Part shown: positions 1 through 7,259 of the stretch, piece by piece
Position numbering within the stretch: the stretch's first letter is position 1
Layout: each line of letters begins with the position of its first letter
Assembly: GCA_949045875.1 (NCBI GenBank)
Contig: CARPYP010000014.1
Span: 1-13,170, forward strand
Length of the DNA stretch: 13,170 bases
Direction of reading: 5' to 3'
Source: an uncultured Clostridia bacterium
Lineage (GTDB): Bacteria; Bacillota; Clostridia; TANB77; CAG-508
The notes under the pieces: generated by a model
Told to the model about the DNA's origin: nothing
Database searches by the model: none
What the model saw: the letters and a program-made list of their open reading frames with translations, nothing else
Translations under genes and position numbers: made by a program

Positions 1-112
1 TATAATAGTAATAATGATGATAATAACAGCATTAGGAATCAGTGGCTACATAACATTATATGCAACAAGAAGAAAAGAACCGGAAATAAAAGACATAAAA
101 TTCCTAAAATAA
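1..112 (+). CDS. C-terminal end of a membrane protein (5' truncated by window edge)
   Basis: Reading from base 2, 36 codons are open up to a TAA at 110-112. The peptide starts with a strongly hydrophobic stretch of about 22 residues (IIVIMMIITALG... to ITLYA), followed by a basic turn (TRRKE) and a short charged tail ending DIKFLK. This is what a last transmembrane helix with a cytoplasmic positive tail looks like. Only the C-terminus is visible, so the family cannot be named. The tail after the helix is about 14 residues, somewhat long for a sortase-processed anchor, and no LPXTG-like motif lies in the visible part. The gene ends about 50 bases before a bidirectional terminator shared with the convergent thioesterase gene. 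Confidence 0.6.
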   Translation, partial: IIVIMMIITALGISGYITLYATRRKEPEIKDIKFLK

Positions 113-165
113 ATTAGGGTATTTGAATATCTATTGAATTGGTATTCACAAAAAATTAAAATAAA

Positions 166-211
166 AAAAACTCCCCCAAAACAACAAATTTGTGCTTTTG
201 GGGGAGTTTTT
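166..211. terminator. Bidirectional Rho-independent terminator
   Basis: A 16-bp inverted repeat pairs 166-181 with 196-211. Its core is CTCCCCC/GGGGGAG flanked by A and T runs, and the loop of about 14 nt contains a smaller palindrome (ACAAATTTGT). A T-run follows the stem in both directions, so it can end both the rightward gene stopping at 112 and the leftward thioesterase gene stopping at 221. Confidence 0.9.
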
Positions 212-220
212 AAGAAAATT

Positions 221-949
221 TTAAGATTTATAAAACTTCAAAATAGCATGAACAATGCTTAAATCCTCACTTTTTATAGTAACAATATGGCAATTATTAT
301 CATAAGCATAAAAACATTTTATAGTATCATCTAATTTTATTTGTTTTTTATAAATAATTTCAATATTATCAAAAGTAACATCCCATAAATCTTTAGGAAG
401 AGCATCATATGCATAGACCAAATAATATAAATTATTAACATGGTTATTAGTATCTATATCACGTCTTTTAATTTGATAATCGTACACAAATTTAGAATTT
501 TCAGGTTCTTTTTCTTTATCATTTACCTCAGTATCAAAAACGGAAGAATTGTACTCACCAAAAGTATTATGTATTTCATCTGTTATTCTAATAGGCGTAT
601 GCTTTTCAGAATCTATTAATACCCATTTTGAAGTTGCTTTTGCAACTAAATTATTATCATTATCATAAACAACAAAATCACGATTAGATGAAATTTTACT
701 AAAGCTACGAGCCCAAGTTTTTACAAGTAAATCAGAGTTCCATGAAGGTTTTAAGAAAAATTGAATTTTCCAATTTAAAAGCATCCAAGTCAAATGATTT
801 TGTGGCATACTATTTAATCCATATCCCAGAGATTCAGAGTGGATTCCAGCAATTTCACCAAGGATTCTAATTAATCCCTTTGCAGAAAGTCTATTATTTA
901 TATCAATATCACAAAACTCTATTCTTGTTTTATATTCATATATTCCCAT
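221..949 (-). CDS. Acyl-ACP thioesterase (FatA/FatB-like, double hotdog fold)
   Basis: The protein is predicted to hydrolyse acyl-ACP to free fatty acid plus ACP in the cytoplasm. Family evidence is its length (about 242 aa, typical of bacterial members) and a two-hotdog layout. The first domain (about residues 5-125, numbered from the upstream Met) opens with EYKTRIEFCDID and contains the TWMLLNWKIQF segment. The second (about 160-244) contains RRDIDTNNHVNNLYYL, the D-x-N-x-HVNN active-site region of this family. Two starts are possible. The ATG at 961 has GAAGG only 1-2 nt upstream, too close to act as a ribosome site. The in-frame ATG at 949 lies about 13 nt after AGAAGG and gives a family-like N-terminus (MGIYEYKTRI), so it is preferred. 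The gene is transcribed alone and converges with the gene ending at 112. Family assignment is confident; chain-length preference cannot be read from sequence. Confidence 0.9.
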   Translation of the reverse strand: MGIYEYKTRIEFCDIDINNRLSAKGLIRILGEIAGIHSESLGYGLNSMPQNHLTWMLLNWKIQFFLKPSWNSDLLVKTWARSFSKISSNRDFVVYDNDNNLVAKATSKWVLIDSEKHTPIRITDEIHNTFGEYNSSVFDTEVNDKEKEPENSKFVYDYQIKRRDIDTNNHVNNLYYLVYAYDALPKDLWDVTFDNIEIIYKKQIKLDDTIKCFYAYDNNCHIVTIKSEDLSIVHAILKFYKS

Positions 950-984
950 TATTAAACTCATCCCTTCTTAAAATTACTGCATAT

Positions 985-1013
985 ATAATATATTAATATT
1001 TATAAAAAATCAA
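985..1013 (-). promoter_or_regulatory. Promoter of the acyl-ACP thioesterase gene
   Basis: On the minus strand TTGATT (1013-1008) is separated by exactly 17 nt from TATTAT (990-985). The predicted start of transcription is near 978, about 30 nt before the chosen ATG. Confidence 0.6.
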
Positions 1014-1121
1014 CTTCTATTAAGGTAATTTAATGATATTACACTACCATTTACAATTACAATAATATAAAAATTGCTGGTTTTGGGGAAAATGAATTTT
1101 TAGGTAAAATTGTAGAGAAAG

Positions 1122-1148
1122 GTAGGGGCGCCCAAAGGGCGCCCCTAC
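1122..1148. repeat. Small GC-rich palindrome (TAGGGGC family, copy 1)
   Basis: A perfect 12-bp inverted repeat: GTAGGGGCGCCC at 1122-1133, loop AAA, mirrored arm at 1137-1148. It stands out sharply from the surrounding AT-rich DNA. Its outer TAGGGGC/GCCCCTA ends are shared with the palindrome at 5523-5556, while the inner part differs. No T-run follows, so it is not a typical terminator. It looks like a dispersed REP-like or MITE-like palindromic element. Confidence 0.7.
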
Positions 1149-1273
1149 AACATGTCATAATCGTTTATAATTTTAAAACATATAATCCTCCCCATAACCC
1201 CAAATTTATTGGCATCCATTTTTTTATATTCTTAGGAAAGTAATCACGGAGTGGTTAGTTTCTGTTTTTTATC

Positions 1274-1311
1274 TAATATACCTTGACAGATAAGGTATAT
1301 TAATATATAAT
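1274..1311 (+). promoter_or_regulatory. Promoter with overlapping PadR operator palindrome
   Basis: TTGACA (1283-1288), a 17-nt spacer and TATAAT (1306-1311) make a full-consensus promoter. A perfect 11-bp inverted repeat, TAATATACCTT (1274-1284) and AAGGTATATTA (1292-1302) around a 7-nt centre, covers the -35 box and most of the spacer. A dimer bound there would block RNA polymerase. PadR-family proteins commonly autoregulate through inverted repeats in their own promoter, so this is probably the operator of the gene starting at 1339. Confidence 0.8.
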
Positions 1312-1338
1312 ATTACTGAAAAGAAAGCAGGTGATGAT

Positions 1339-1659
1339 ATGTCAATTAGAGCAGACATGATACGAGGACATACAGAGACAATTATTTTAGCACATCTAAT
1401 GAAGGGAAATAGTTATGGATATGAAATTAACAAATCAATAAAAGAAAAGACAGACGACAAATATGAATTAAATGATGCAACATTATATTGTGCTTTTAGA
1501 AGACTAGAAGAGATGGGATATATTTCATCTTTTTGGGGAGAAGGAAATAGTGGAGCAAGAAGAAGGTATTATTCAATTACAAATGAAGGAATTGAATTCT
1601 ATAAAAAAAATATAGAAGAATGGAATTTAACTAAAGAACTTATTGATAAGTTAATATAA
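1339..1659 (+). CDS. PadR-family transcriptional regulator
   Basis: A 106-residue protein matching the small PadR class: a winged helix-turn-helix with a short C-terminal dimerisation helix. Visible hallmarks are YGYEI (about 26-30), the recognition-helix segment with TLYCAFRRLEEMGYI (about 48-62), and the wing with RRRYYSIT followed by EGIEFYKK (about 74-90). The start ATG follows AGGTGAT at good spacing. It is the first gene of an operon with PspC, HAAS and Toastrack proteins, the usual company of PadR regulators that control envelope-sensing modules. The likely role is to repress its own operon through the palindrome at 1274-1302 and release it on a signal. The ligand is unknown. Family confidence is high; the regulatory role is inferred from context. 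Confidence 0.93.
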   Translation: MSIRADMIRGHTETIILAHLMKGNSYGYEINKSIKEKTDDKYELNDATLYCAFRRLEEMGYISSFWGEGNSGARRRYYSITNEGIEFYKKNIEEWNLTKELIDKLI

Positions 1660-1673
1660 TGAAAAATTTAAAA

Positions 1674-1724
1674 TAATTGTTCTTGTGAGTTCTAGTTTTT
1701 TAAACACTAGCCAAATAACAATTA
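1674..1724 (+). other. Nested inverted repeat between padR-like and pspC-like genes
   Basis: TAATTGTT (1674-1681) pairs with AACAATTA (1717-1724), and inside it CTAGT (1692-1696) pairs with ACTAG (1706-1710). The T-run is inside the structure rather than after it, so this is not a standard terminator. It may be an mRNA processing or attenuation structure separating the regulator from the three genes downstream. Such AT-rich pairing can also arise by chance. Confidence 0.3.
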
Positions 1725-1767
1725 ATTTTAGATTTAATAAATTATAGTAATAGGGGAGGAAAGAAAA

Positions 1768-1962
1768 ATGAAAAAAAGATTATACAAAATAGAAGCAGGA
1801 AAAAAATTAGATGGTGTATGTGGCGGAATTGCAGAATATTTTGATATTGACCCAACACTAGTACGTTTATTATGGATTATATTTTCTTGTTGTTGGGGAG
1901 GCGGAATTATTGCATATATAATAGCAGCAATAATCATGCCAAAAAAATCAGATATAGAATAA
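1768..1962 (+). CDS. PspC-domain small membrane protein
   Basis: A 64-residue protein that is essentially one PspC domain. KKRLYKIEAGKKLDGVCGGIAEYFDIDPTLVR (residues 2-33) is the conserved N-terminal half, with its GVCGGIAEYF signature. A hydrophobic helix (about 34-57, LLWIIFSCCWGGGIIAYIIAAIIM) ends in a basic cap (PKKS). PspC proteins are small envelope-stress sensors or signal transmitters in the cytoplasmic membrane; the original member belongs to the phage-shock system. GGGGAGGA precedes the ATG at good spacing. It ends 17 nt before the HAAS gene, so the two are probably co-translated. An ORF on the opposite strand across this gene is a shadow. Confidence 0.93.
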   Translation: MKKRLYKIEAGKKLDGVCGGIAEYFDIDPTLVRLLWIIFSCCWGGGIIAYIIAAIIMPKKSDIE

Positions 1963-1979
1963 AAGGGGGAAATAAAACA

Positions 1980-2636
1980 ATGAAAGAAAAAATCAGAATA
2001 GAAGTAAATACTCTATTTCAAAATGCTCCGAATACCAAAAGAGCAAATGATTTGAAAGATGAAATAATTTCTAATGCAGAAGACAAATATGAAGATTTGA
2101 TAAAACAAGGGAAAAGTGAAGAAGAAGCACTACAAGTAGTTATGAAAGAAATTGGAAATGTAGATGAATTAATTGAAGAACTAAACAAAAACAATCCCAT
2201 ACATACACAATATGTAGAAGAAGCAAGAAAAAAGACTGGACTTGTAGTATCTATTTGTGTTGGTCTATATATTTTAAGTGTAATAGCATGTGTAGTTTTA
2301 GATGAACTAGGGCTTCCAGACTTTATAACAGCTTCAAGCTTTCTTTCAATCGCAGGAGTATCTACATGTGTTTTAATATATCATTTTATGACAAAGCCTA
2401 AATATACAAAATATGATGATACAATAGTAGAAGAATTCAAAGAATGGAAAGGGAAAAATGATAAAAACAAAGAAATAAAAAAGGCCATAGATTCAATAAT
2501 ATGGACATTAACAGTAATTATATACTTAATAGTTAGTTTTACATTTGGTATCTGGTATATCTCTTGGATTATCTTTTTAATAGCATCATTGATAGAAAAT
2601 ATAATTAAATTAATATTCAAATTGGGGGAAGAATAG
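1980..2636 (+). CDS. HAAS-domain (DUF1700-like) multi-spanning membrane protein
   Basis: The protein is 218 residues. Residues 1-72 form a soluble alpha-helical domain typical of the HAAS/DUF1700 group, with KGKSEEEALQVVMKEIGNVDELIEEL-like composition: helices ending in the 'AL..V..EIG..DEL' pattern. Four hydrophobic segments follow (about 87-107, 117-137, 170-190, 191-213). HAAS proteins are typical partners of PadR regulators and are thought to pass a membrane signal to the regulator. The frame is open upstream to 1872, but that extension is the pspC gene read out of frame. The ATG at 1980 follows AAGGGGGAAA at good spacing and gives the family N-terminus MKEKIRIEVNTLF. Its stop (2634-2636) abuts the next ATG (2637), indicating translational coupling with the Toastrack protein. 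Confidence 0.88.
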   Translation: MKEKIRIEVNTLFQNAPNTKRANDLKDEIISNAEDKYEDLIKQGKSEEEALQVVMKEIGNVDELIEELNKNNPIHTQYVEEARKKTGLVVSICVGLYILSVIACVVLDELGLPDFITASSFLSIAGVSTCVLIYHFMTKPKYTKYDDTIVEEFKEWKGKNDKNKEIKKAIDSIIWTLTVIIYLIVSFTFGIWYISWIIFLIASLIENIIKLIFKLGEE

Positions 2637-3581
2637 ATGAGAAAAGTAGGAATTATTATATTAATTGTTATTTTAATAAGTTTTACAATTGCACTATGTA
2701 ACATTTTAACATTTGCAATTCAAAATAAGGAGTGGAACTGGTTTATGGGATTTAGAGATTCAAGTGATATAAGAAAAGAAGAATACATAAGAAAAGAAGA
2801 AAATATAGACTTAACAGATATTGAAAAATTGAAAATTGAATTAGAGTCTTCAGATGTAAATGTAATTTTTACAGAAGAAAATGAATTAAAAGTTATACAA
2901 TACTCAAATAAAGAATTAAAAGGAGATGAAGAATTTAAGGTTGATAAATCATCATCAAATATAACAATTAGAGAGAAGAATAAAATACATTTTAGTTTTT
3001 TCAATATAAATAAAATAGTATTGGATATACATATTCCAAAAAATTATGAAAAAGAAATAGATATAAATACAGTATCTGGGTACATAAAAACAAATGACAA
3101 TTTAAAATTCCAAAATTTAAAGGTACATTCTACAAGTGGAGACATAGAAATGGGAGACATTGAAGCAGATAATATTAATATAGAAACAGTATCAGGAGAC
3201 ATTAATTTAAAAAAATTAGAAAACAATGTAACAAAGCTAAAAACAGTATCTGGTGACATTTCCGTAGAAAGTGCTAAAGGAGAAATAGAAGCAAAAAGTG
3301 TATCAGGAAATATAGAAATAGAAAAAATTGATGGTAATGTAGAATTAACTAGTACATCAGGAAATATTGAAAGTCAAGACTTTAAAATAACAGGAAAGTC
3401 AATTATAAAAACAACATCAGGTAATGTAGATATGTATATAAATAAAGAATCTAACTGTCAAATAAAAGCCAAAAGTACATCTGGGAATATAGATTTTCCT
3501 GAGGGAAGAAATGTTATAGGACAAGAGCCATATATTGAATTAAATGTACAAACAACCTCTGGAGATATTGAACTAAAATAA
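2637..3581 (+). CDS. Toastrack (DUF4097) beta-solenoid envelope protein
   Basis: The 314-residue protein has one N-terminal membrane helix (about 5-27), a charged linker, and from about residue 60 a long beta-rich domain. The last 170 residues are a regular solenoid. The motif (T/V)-S-G-(D/N/Y)-(I/V) recurs nine times, with its Ser near 147, 167, 186, 205, 223, 241, 261, 282 and 308, a period of 18-21 residues for most of its length. This is the DUF4097/Toastrack pattern, seen in putative adhesin-like envelope sensors next to PspC and PadR-HAAS genes. The domain is probably outside the membrane, although the helix alone does not prove the topology. GGGGGAAG just upstream of the abutting ATG is its ribosome site. 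It ends the operon; the glmS promoter follows within 20 bases. Confidence 0.9.
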   Translation: MRKVGIIILIVILISFTIALCNILTFAIQNKEWNWFMGFRDSSDIRKEEYIRKEENIDLTDIEKLKIELESSDVNVIFTEENELKVIQYSNKELKGDEEFKVDKSSSNITIREKNKIHFSFFNINKIVLDIHIPKNYEKEIDINTVSGYIKTNDNLKFQNLKVHSTSGDIEMGDIEADNINIETVSGDINLKKLENNVTKLKTVSGDISVESAKGEIEAKSVSGNIEIEKIDGNVELTSTSGNIESQDFKITGKSIIKTTSGNVDMYINKESNCQIKAKSTSGNIDFPEGRNVIGQEPYIELNVQTTSGDIELK

Positions 3582-3597
3582 GAAATTTCATAAGGAC

Positions 3598-3626
3598 TTG
3601 CTAATTTTTGTTGATTATGGTATATT
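3598..3626 (+). promoter_or_regulatory. glmS promoter
   Basis: TTGCTA (3598-3603), a 17-nt spacer and TATATT (3621-3626). Transcription should start near 3633, giving a leader of only about 25 nt. It begins 17 bases after the Toastrack stop codon, and no terminator hairpin is seen between, so some read-through from the upstream operon is possible. Confidence 0.6.
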
Positions 3627-3656
3627 ATATATTATTTGAATAGGAGGTTTTTTAAG

Positions 3657-5480
3657 GTGTGTGGAATTGTTGGATACATTGGAAAAAACAAGGCAAATGA
3701 AATCTTAATAAATGGACTCTTAAAATTAGAATATAGAGGATATGATTCAGCAGGAATAGCAGTAATAGAAAATAAAGAAATAATTTGCAAAAAAGATAAA
3801 GGTAGAGTATGTAACCTATATAATTTAGAAGGGATAAATGAATTAGAAAGTACAATAGGAATTGCACATACTAGATGGGCAACACATGGTAAACCATCTA
3901 TGGTAAATGCACATCCTCATTTAGATAATCATAACACATTTGCAGTAGTACATAATGGAATAATAGAGAATTATCATGAATTAAAGGAAGAACTAATTAA
4001 TAAAGGATATAAATTTTATTCTGAAACAGATACAGAGGTAATACCAAATTTAGTTAGTTACTATTATAAAGAAGAAAAAGACTTATTAAAAGCTGTAAAC
4101 AAAGCATGTAAAGACTTAAAGGGAAGTTATGCAATTGAGGTAATATCTAAAGATGAGCCAGATAAAATAGTAGTTGCAAGAAAAGATAGCCCTATGGTAA
4201 TAGGAGTCTCAGGAGATGACAAATTTGTCGCTTCAGACATACCAGCAGTGCTAGAATATACAAGAGATTTCTATTTATTAGCAGATGGTGAATTTGTAGA
4301 ATTAACAAGAGATGAAATAAAATTCTATGATGAAGACTTAAATTATATAGAAAAGAAAATAGAAAAAATAGAATGGAGTGAAAAAGCAGCATCAAAAGAA
4401 GGATATGAAGACTATATGCTAAAGGAAATATATGAGCAACCAAAATCAATCAGAGAAACAATAGGTTCAAGACTAAAAGAAAACGAAAAATGCCAATTTG
4501 ATGATATAGAAATAGATAAAAATTATCTAAAATCAATAAACAAAATAAAAATAATTGCATGTGGTACAGCCATGTATGCAGGTTTAGTAGCAAAGAATAC
4601 TTTTGAAAGACTTTTAAAAATAGACACAGAAGTAGAGGTGGCTTCAGAATTTAGATATAGAGACCCATTAATAGATGAAAAAACACTAGCAATATTTATA
4701 AGTCAATCAGGAGAAACAGCAGATACAATAGCAGCTCTAAAGCTTGCCAAACATAAAAAATGCAAAACAATTGCAGTAAGCAATGTAATAGGAAGTTCAA
4801 TAACAAGAGAAGCTCATTATACTATTTATACACATGCAGGACCTGAAATTGCAGTAGCATCAACAAAAGCATATACATCTCAGGTAGTATTACTAGAATT
4901 ATTAGCAATACATTTTGCAGAAGTATTAGAAAATAATAGTGAAGAAATAGAAACATTAAAAAATGAAATATTGCAATTACCGAAAAAAGTAGAGGAAGCA
5001 TTAAAAACATCAGAAGAAATAAAAGAATTAGCAAATGAAATCTATGAACAAAAAGATGTATTCTTTATAGGAAGAGGAATAGACTTTACAGTAACAAGAG
5101 AAGCATCTTTAAAACTAAAAGAAATATCTTATATACACTCAGATGCATATCAAGCAGGAGAACTAAAACATGGACCAATAGCATTAATTGAAAATGGAAT
5201 AACAGTAATAGGAATTATATCAGACAAAAAACTAGTAAAGAAGAGTGTTAGCAATATACAAGAAGTAATCACAAGAGGAGCAAATGTAATAGTAGTTACA
5301 GATAAAGATTTAAGTAAATACAATTTCAAAAAAATAATAAAAGTACCAGAGACAAACAAACTACTATCACCAATATTAACAGTAATACCAATGCAATTAT
5401 TAGCATACTATGTATCAAAAGCAAAGGGATTAGACGTAGATAAACCAAGAAATTTAGCAAAATCAGTTACAGTTGAATAA
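3657..5480 (+). CDS. glmS: Glutamine--fructose-6-phosphate aminotransferase (isomerizing)
   Basis: GlmS makes glucosamine-6-phosphate from fructose-6-phosphate and glutamine, the first step of UDP-GlcNAc synthesis for the cell wall. The GTG at 3657 is the start: AGGAGG (3642-3647) lies 9 nt upstream, and it gives Met-Cys-Gly-Ile-Val-Gly, placing the catalytic Cys at position 2 as the N-terminal glutamine amidotransferase requires. An in-frame TTG at 3636 lies upstream of that ribosome site and would bury the Cys. Residues 2-220 are the amidotransferase domain (RWATHG at about 73-78, HNGIIENY at about 99-106). Two SIS sugar-isomerase domains follow (CGTAMYAG near 302, SQSGET near 350, then AGELKHGP). 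The C-terminus DKPRNLAKSVTVE is canonical, and the 607 aa match the family. It is transcribed alone. Many Firmicutes place a glmS ribozyme upstream; the 75-nt gap here is too short for one. Confidence 0.97.
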   Translation: MCGIVGYIGKNKANEILINGLLKLEYRGYDSAGIAVIENKEIICKKDKGRVCNLYNLEGINELESTIGIAHTRWATHGKPSMVNAHPHLDNHNTFAVVHNGIIENYHELKEELINKGYKFYSETDTEVIPNLVSYYYKEEKDLLKAVNKACKDLKGSYAIEVISKDEPDKIVVARKDSPMVIGVSGDDKFVASDIPAVLEYTRDFYLLADGEFVELTRDEIKFYDEDLNYIEKKIEKIEWSEKAASKEGYEDYMLKEIYEQPKSIRETIGSRLKENEKCQFDDIEIDKNYLKSINKIKIIACGTAMYAGLVAKNTFERLLKIDTEVEVASEFRYRDPLIDEKTLAIFISQSGETADTIAALKLAKHKKCKTIAVSNVIGSSITREAHYTIYTHAGPEIAVASTKAYTSQVVLLELLAIHFAEVLENNSEEIETLKNEILQLPKKVEEALKTSEEIKELANEIYEQKDVFFIGRGIDFTVTREASLKLKEISYIHSDAYQAGELKHGPIALIENGITVIGIISDKKLVKKSVSNIQEVITRGANVIVVTDKDLSKYNFKKIIKVPETNKLLSPILTVIPMQLLAYYVSKAKGLDVDKPRNLAKSVTVE

Positions 5481-5522
5481 ATAACAGAAACTCAAACATT
5501 TATATTAATCATAAATATTTTG

Positions 5523-5556
5523 ATTTTAGGGGCACGGTACACCGTGCCCCTAAAAT
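5523..5556. repeat. Small GC-rich palindrome (TAGGGGC family, copy 2)
   Basis: A perfect 16-bp inverted repeat (5523-5538 and 5541-5556) around a 2-nt centre. The arm runs ATTTTAGGGGCACGGT. It shares TAGGGGC/GCCCCTA ends with the palindrome at 1122-1148 but has a different interior. It sits 42 nt after the glmS stop and may help end or stabilise that transcript, but no clean T-run follows, so a plain terminator call is not supported. Confidence 0.7.
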
Positions 5557-5742
5557 ATAATTAATTGATATATTAACTTAGCTGTGAATTGTAACATACA
5601 AGAAATTATTTTATAAAATATTAAAAAAAACCTGTACTTTGCAATAAAAATATGATATAAATTATGGTAATAGAGTGAATAGATTTATATAACATAAATT
5701 TGTCGCACCCATTACAAAAACAGACATTGGAGGGATAAAGAC

Positions 5743-7257
5743 ATGGCAAAAAAAGCAGGTAGAGCAAAAAGGTATGATGATGAAAAAAAATTAAATTATA
5801 AAAAGGTATTTGCAGTTTTAATATTATTTATAGTAGTAATAATGTTTATAGTAGGAATAAAGAAACTATTTTCAACAGGGATGACATCAACAGGAAAAAT
5901 TACAGCAGTAAATTATTTCCCAGTATATAGTAATGGGAAGTGGGGAGTAATAAGTTCAAATGGAGATATTGTAATCGAACCTCAGTATGATGAAATGCCA
6001 GTAATACCAAACAATTCACAAACATTATTTATATGTACATATGATGTAAACTATGAAACAGGAACATATAAAACAAAAGTAGTAAATGAAAAAAATTCAG
6101 ATATAATTACTGGATATGACAATGTAAAATTTATAGATTATATAGATGAAAAAGGCGAACTCGCATATTTACAAAATATATTAATAGTACAAAAAGATGG
6201 AAAATATGGACTTGTAGACTTAAAAAATAAGGAGTTATTAGAAATTAGCTATGATGAAATATCCTTATTAGATGGAGTAGACAACAGCCTAATAATAAAA
6301 AAAGGTGATAGTGTAGGACTTTGTGATTATGAAGGAAATGTAATAATAAATGCAGAATATAAAGAAATAAAAGCAATAGGTGATAATTACAAAAATGGAT
6401 ATATAACAGTAAATAAAGAAGGAAAATATGGAATAATAGATTTCAATAAAGCGGTTATATTTGAGAACAAATACGCAAATATAAAACCTATATACTCATC
6501 TAATAAATATGCAGTAAAAATTGATAAAGCATATAAAATAATTGACAAAAGTGGAAATATATTATTAGATAGAAACTTTGAAGACATAAAAGACATAAAT
6601 GATTCAAATATTATATTTAAAGAAAATGGAAAATATGGAGTTACAACTATTAATTCAGAAAACAAAATAGGCACTCAATATGAAGATATAATCTTCATGG
6701 ATAATAATCGTTATATAGCAAAAAAATCAAAATATGGAGTGATAAATCTAAACAATGAAGTACAATTAGATTTTAAATATGATAGTATTACATATAATAC
6801 CGAAGCGGGAATATTAATAGCAAAGAATTCCCAGAATCAATATGATATATTTGATTCAACGATAAACCTAAAATTAACAGTTGATGAAATAGAAATATTT
6901 GACGAATATATGACAGTGGCTATAGGAGAAGAAACCAAATCATTTAATTTTAAATTTGAAGAAAAAGAACAAAAACCATTATTAGCAAATAATGATATTG
7001 TCCCAAGTGAAAAAGATGGAAAATATGGATTTGTTAACTCTAAAGGAAATGTTATTGTAAAACATGAATATGAAGATGTTACAGACCTTAATAAATATGG
7101 ATTCGCTGGTGTAAAAAAAGATGGACTATGGGGAGTTGTAAATGCTAAAGGAGAGATTGTTATAAAACCAAATTACAATTTAGATGAAAGTCAAAGTTTA
7201 GATTTTGTAGGTAAGTGGCATAAGGGAGTAGGTGCAGATTATTATACCGACATGTAA
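5743..7257 (+). CDS. Membrane-anchored WG-repeat protein
   Basis: The 504-residue protein starts with a basic cytoplasmic stretch (1-20) and one transmembrane helix (about 23-40). The rest is a chain of about ten WG-type repeats of the form DGKYG-(F/V/L)-(V/I)-(D/N)-x-x-G-x-(V/I)-(V/I)-x-x-x-Y-(D/E)-(D/E)-(I/V). Clear units begin near residues 65 (NGKWGVI), 152 (DGKYGLV), 227 (EGKYGII), 296 (NGKYGVT), 329 (SKYGVI), 425 (DGKYGFV) and 460 (DGLWGVV). The units near 190, 255 and 365 are degenerate. The C-terminal tail FVGKWHKG..ADYYTDM resembles the usual ending of such proteins, so the gene looks complete. WG proteins have no established biochemical role; a scaffold or binding role outside the membrane is inference. 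GGAGGG lies at good spacing before the ATG. The gene appears monocistronic, and its stop is 2 nt from the structured element at 7260. Confidence 0.88.
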   Translation: MAKKAGRAKRYDDEKKLNYKKVFAVLILFIVVIMFIVGIKKLFSTGMTSTGKITAVNYFPVYSNGKWGVISSNGDIVIEPQYDEMPVIPNNSQTLFICTYDVNYETGTYKTKVVNEKNSDIITGYDNVKFIDYIDEKGELAYLQNILIVQKDGKYGLVDLKNKELLEISYDEISLLDGVDNSLIIKKGDSVGLCDYEGNVIINAEYKEIKAIGDNYKNGYITVNKEGKYGIIDFNKAVIFENKYANIKPIYSSNKYAVKIDKAYKIIDKSGNILLDRNFEDIKDINDSNIIFKENGKYGVTTINSENKIGTQYEDIIFMDNNRYIAKKSKYGVINLNNEVQLDFKYDSITYNTEAGILIAKNSQNQYDIFDSTINLKLTVDEIEIFDEYMTVAIGEETKSFNFKFEEKEQKPLLANNDIVPSEKDGKYGFVNSKGNVIVKHEYEDVTDLNKYGFAGVKKDGLWGVVNAKGEIVIKPNYNLDESQSLDFVGKWHKGVGADYYTDM

Positions 7258-7259
7258 GC

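Larger units (their letters stand above)
962..1273. other. Gene-free intergenic region between divergent promoters
   Basis: No credible ORF or RNA gene is seen here. The stretch holds the leftward thioesterase promoter at its left end, one GC-rich palindrome at 1122-1148, and otherwise AT-rich sequence. The region from about 1150 to 1260 has no recognisable structure. Confidence 0.6.

Noticed and set aside
1872..1979. 36-codon N-terminal extension of the HAAS protein
   Set aside because: This is pspC read in another frame; the ATG at 1980 has its own ribosome site and gives the family N-terminus.
3582..3656. glmS ribozyme
   Set aside because: The available interval is far too short and contains only the promoter and ribosome site.
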